From NCBI GenBank assembly GCA_017857245.1, contig JAFMDO010000012.1, positions 1 to 32,548 of the forward strand: a stretch of 32,548 bases of DNA, given 5' to 3'. Under the pieces are notes generated by a model. That model did not search any database. It was not told where the DNA came from and saw only the letters and a program-made list of their open reading frames with translations. Position numbers and translations under genes: made by a program. Below, piece after piece: positions 30,106 through 32,548 of this stretch (position 1 is the stretch's first letter; the number at the start of each line of letters is the position of its first letter). Source of the DNA: Pontimonas sp. (GTDB lineage Bacteria; Actinomycetota; Actinomycetes; Actinomycetales; Microbacteriaceae).

Positions 30106-30678
30106 TTCCCGATAGAGATCGTGAGCGACTTCAACGAGTCGCTCAATCAGGGCTTCGTCCCGCTCCACCACGACAAATTTGGGTCCCGGCCAGCCAGGCA
30201 CCATCTGCCCGCCCATGTTTTCCCGCAGCATCCAGCCAAAAACGCACGAGGTTGCACCGGTCACATGGAGCTGCCATTGGACTTGGCGTTGGTAGTGGCC
30301 TGGCACAAAACGCCACTCACCCCAGTCCTTGCCCGTGGTTTTCACTTCAGCAATCATCTCGTGGGTGCTGGAAAGGCCATCGGGTGTTGCCATCTGCCAT
30401 TTAGCGTCGCCATCGTCCTTGGCGATGAGCCAGTCGTTTCCCTGCAAATCAAACTGGGTGGCTAGTTTCTCGATCAGCGACTCTTCTTGTTCCCGACCAA
30501 AGCGCATGTAGTCGTTATCGGGAATGGAGCGCGGGTTTTTCATTTGCCCGACCTGTTCGCGAAATCCCGCCGGTGTTACCGCCTTGGAAACAGCGGTAGC
30601 GGTGACGCCACTTGCGCGAACCTGGAGCCAACGTTGGTAGTCGGATGAGGGAACAAGAAAACGTGAAGAATCAATCAT
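30085..30678 (-). CDS. YqaJ-like PD-(D/E)XK exonuclease
   Basis: Predicted metal-dependent nuclease of 197 residues, related to phage YqaJ and lambda exonuclease. RWLQVRASGVTATAVSKA (16-33) opens the domain and GREQEESL holds Glu65. The active-site core is ATPDGL with Asp100, then AEVKTTGKDW with Glu111 and Lys113, then YQRQVQWQLHVTGA with the conserved Gln pair (132/136). Such enzymes usually pair with a RecT/Redbeta annealing protein in phages. No partner and no phage gene is nearby, so it may be a domesticated housekeeping nuclease. TACGGT is 10 bases before the ATG. It lies 43 bases downstream of purL on the same strand. Confidence 0.85.
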   Translation of the reverse strand: MIDSSRFLVPSSDYQRWLQVRASGVTATAVSKAVTPAGFREQVGQMKNPRSIPDNDYMRFGREQEESLIEKLATQFDLQGNDWLIAKDDGDAKWQMATPDGLSSTHEMIAEVKTTGKDWGEWRFVPGHYQRQVQWQLHVTGATSCVFGWMLRENMGGQMVPGWPGPKFVVVERDEALIERLVEVAHDLYRELPLASS

Positions 30679-30721
30679 GGGTTTTTCTACCGTACCCCGT
30701 GCCAGTGACCGTCAAGCCGCG

Positions 30722-32548
30722 TTACCGAGACGGCTGGTAGCCCACTACAGGACCCAGGGCGTCAGGAATTGTCGAGCGGGTGATGCGGGAGAGCTCTTCT
30801 AGGGAGAAGGATCCCACCTCTGCAATTTCTAGCGCGCCGGAGGGCATCTCGGTTACGCCAATCCGGGTGACCGGGACTCCCCGTCCACGGCAGAGACCCT
30901 GGAACTTGACGTCGTCTTCGCGCGCAACAGAGACCACCATGCGCGCCACACTTTCCGAGAAGAGGATCTGGGTGAGGTCGAGTCCAGTGGTGTCCATCAT
31001 CTCGCCTACCCACACCCTGGCTCCCACTCCGCGGCGGAGTACTCCTTCAGCGAGAGTAACCAGGAGCCCACCCGTCGAAACATCGTGGGCGCTCGTCACA
31101 ATTCCATCGCGAGCGGCTGCGACCATCAGGCCAGCGAGGGCCTTCTCTGCGGGCAAATCAGGAATCGGGGGCATCCCACCGAGGTGGTCGTGGAGGGTTT
31201 GAGCCCACAGAGACCCATCGAGCTCTGCGCGTGTGTCACCCAGGAGATAGAGATTTTCGCCATCGTCTTGCCACCCGCTGGGAAGCCGGCGTTCGACCGT
31301 GTCAATAACCCCCATGACCGCGACAACGGGGGTGGGGAAGATCGCAGTGGTACCCGTTTGGTTATAGAGACTTACGTTCCCGCCAGTGACCGGAACTTCA
31401 AGCTCTAAACACCCATCAGCAAGACCGCCGACAGATTCCACAAATTGCCACATCACCTCGGGGTCTTCCGGGCTTCCAAAGTTTAGACAGTCACTGACTG
31501 CGACTGGGTTTGCCCCGGTTGCCGCGACGTTTCGATACGCCTCCGAAAGAGCTAGCTGCGCACCGCGATAGGGGTCGAGGTAGCTAAAGCGGGCGTTCGC
31601 ATCTGTGGCCAGCGCCACACCGAGCCCGGACTCCTCGTCCACCCGGATCATGCCACCATCATCGGGGAAGGATAAAGCGGTGTTTCCTAAGACGTATCGG
31701 TCGTACTGGTTTGTGATCCACTCCATGTTCGCGACGGAAGGCGAGGCAAGCACGCGAAGGATCTCTCCGCGAACCTTTTCGCGGTTCGTTGAGCGCGGAA
31801 GATCATCGGTGGTGTTCGCCTGGAGCGCGTCTAACCATGAGGGCCGGTGGTAGGGGCGTTCATACACCGGAGAGTCAATAGCGACGGTGGCGGGGTCAAC
31901 ATCGACGATGGTCTCGCCCCTCCAGTGAATGATCAGGCGGCCAGTGTCGGTTACGGTTCCCAAGACGCTGGCCTCCACCTCCCACTTTTCGATGATGGCC
32001 ATGAAGCGCTCGAGCTTCTCGGGCGCCACAATCGCCATCATGCGCTCTTGGCTCTCCGACATAAGAATTTCTTCCGCCGTGAGTGTCTTGTCACGAAGCA
32101 AAACCTCGTCGAGGGAAATTTCCATGCCCGAACCGCCATTTGCGGCAAGCTCCGAGGTTGCGCAGCTGATTCCTGCAGCGCCCAAATCTTGGATCCCTTC
32201 GACGACTTTGTCGGCGAAGAGCTCCAAACAGCATTCGATGAGCACTTTTTCTGCGAACGGATCACCGACTTGAACGGCCGGGCGCTTGGTGGGCCCACCC
32301 TCGTCAAAGGTTTCACTGGCCAGGATCGATGCTCCACCGATACCGTCCCCACCGGTTCGGGCGCCGAACAAGACAACTTTGTTCCCGGCGCCTGTGGCGC
32401 TGGCCAGATGGAGATCTTCGTGGCGCAATACGCCGACCGCGAGAGCATTCACCAGCGGGTTCGCCTGATAAATCGGGTCAAACCAGGTTTCGCCGCCAAT
32501 ATTGGGCAACCCGAGGCAATTTCCATAAAAACTAATCCCGCTCACAAC
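30722..32548 (-). CDS. purL: Phosphoribosylformylglycinamidine synthase subunit PurL, N-terminus outside window
   Basis: ATP-dependent amidation of FGAR to FGAM in purine synthesis, working with PurQ and PurS. The visible 607 residues start inside SGISFYGNCLGLPNIGGETWFDP, so roughly the first 150 residues are beyond the right edge. FGARTGGDGIGGASILASETF (ATP-binding loop), DLGAAGISCATSELAANGGSG, the second-domain GVALATDANARFSYLDPYRG and VTGGNVSLYNQTG are diagnostic of the small, glutaminase-free PurL. The stop is at 30722-30724. The YqaJ-like gene follows on the same strand after 43 bases and may receive read-through transcription. Confidence 0.96.
   Translation of the reverse strand, partial: VVSGISFYGNCLGLPNIGGETWFDPIYQANPLVNALAVGVLRHEDLHLASATGAGNKVVLFGARTGGDGIGGASILASETFDEGGPTKRPAVQVGDPFAEKVLIECCLELFADKVVEGIQDLGAAGISCATSELAANGGSGMEISLDEVLLRDKTLTAEEILMSESQERMMAIVAPEKLERFMAIIEKWEVEASVLGTVTDTGRLIIHWRGETIVDVDPATVAIDSPVYERPYHRPSWLDALQANTTDDLPRSTNREKVRGEILRVLASPSVANMEWITNQYDRYVLGNTALSFPDDGGMIRVDEESGLGVALATDANARFSYLDPYRGAQLALSEAYRNVAATGANPVAVSDCLNFGSPEDPEVMWQFVESVGGLADGCLELEVPVTGGNVSLYNQTGTTAIFPTPVVAVMGVIDTVERRLPSGWQDDGENLYLLGDTRAELDGSLWAQTLHDHLGGMPPIPDLPAEKALAGLMVAAARDGIVTSAHDVSTGGLLVTLAEGVLRRGVGARVWVGEMMDTTGLDLTQILFSESVARMVVSVAREDDVKFQGLCRGRGVPVTRIGVTEMPSGALEIAEVGSFSLEELSRITRSTIPDALGPVVGYQPSR

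Noticed and set aside
30085-30678. Prophage remnant suggested by the YqaJ-like nuclease
   Set aside because: There are no integrase, capsid, tail, lysis or repeat sequences nearby. Both neighbours are universal metabolic genes and base composition looks the same.
1-32548. CRISPR arrays, insertion sequences, riboswitches
   Set aside because: I saw no regularly spaced repeats, no transposase frame, no terminal inverted repeats and no intergenic space long enough for a typical riboswitch; most gaps are under 110 bases.

Overview
The window is chromosomal DNA from a high-GC Gram-positive bacterium. The most likely family is Microbacteriaceae (Actinomycetota), probably a small-genome aquatic member. 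Support comes from several directions: a C50-carotenoid cluster with a two-subunit lycopene cyclase; a dnaK-grpE-dnaJ-hspR-clpB operon with HAIR-type operators and an N-domain-less ClpB; a CopD-CtaG fusion; frequent GTG starts; and many leaderless -10/start arrangements. Genus is not assigned. Gene density is very high and no stretch over 300 bases lacks a gene.

Layout. 1-2839 (+): the 3' part of a zinc ABC uptake operon (binding protein cut by the window edge, permease, ATPase) ending in a Fur/Zur regulator. 2995-3707 (+): cysteine-poor ribosomal proteins L28, L33 and S14, then HU (3780-4055) and a strong terminator hairpin. 4160-6166 (+): CopD-CtaG copper/cytochrome-oxidase assembly fusion, convergent with an unknown membrane-anchored protein. 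7166-8467 (+): PIF1-like helicase. 8505-8575 (-): tRNA-Gly(CCC). 8621-9205 (+): dcd, convergent with idi. 9829-13821 (+): crtB, crtI, two lycopene cyclase subunits and crtEb. With idi these give most of a route from IPP/DMAPP to a C50 carotenoid, but no GGPP synthase is present. 13924-14415 (+): beta-carbonic anhydrase. 14412-16000 (-): an MFS transporter followed by the C-terminal remnant of a paralogue. 16068-22223 (+): three HAIR-like sites and the heat-shock operon. 22260-32548: housekeeping genes on both strands (nitroreductase, threonine aldolase, AEC permease, exonuclease III, pyrE, a Septum_form-like protein, an orphan beta-class DNA methyltransferase, a SpoU methyltransferase, purA, chorismate mutase, a YqaJ-like nuclease, and purL cut by the window edge).

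The most unusual features are organisational. Nine starts carry TANNNT exactly six bases before GTG or ATG, a leaderless signature that also settles several start codons. Two divergent pairs (xthA/pyrE and DNA methyltransferase/trmH) share the same 35-bp symmetrical promoter geometry. Every convergent protein-coding pair overlaps at its stop codons. Two perfect 11-12 bp hairpins lie inside dcd and grpE. Other points are the decayed tandem MFS copy, the zinc operon beside cysteine-poor ribosomal protein genes, and a lone YqaJ-type nuclease.

I saw no CRISPR array, insertion sequence, prophage or defence island, and no clearly new multi-gene system.
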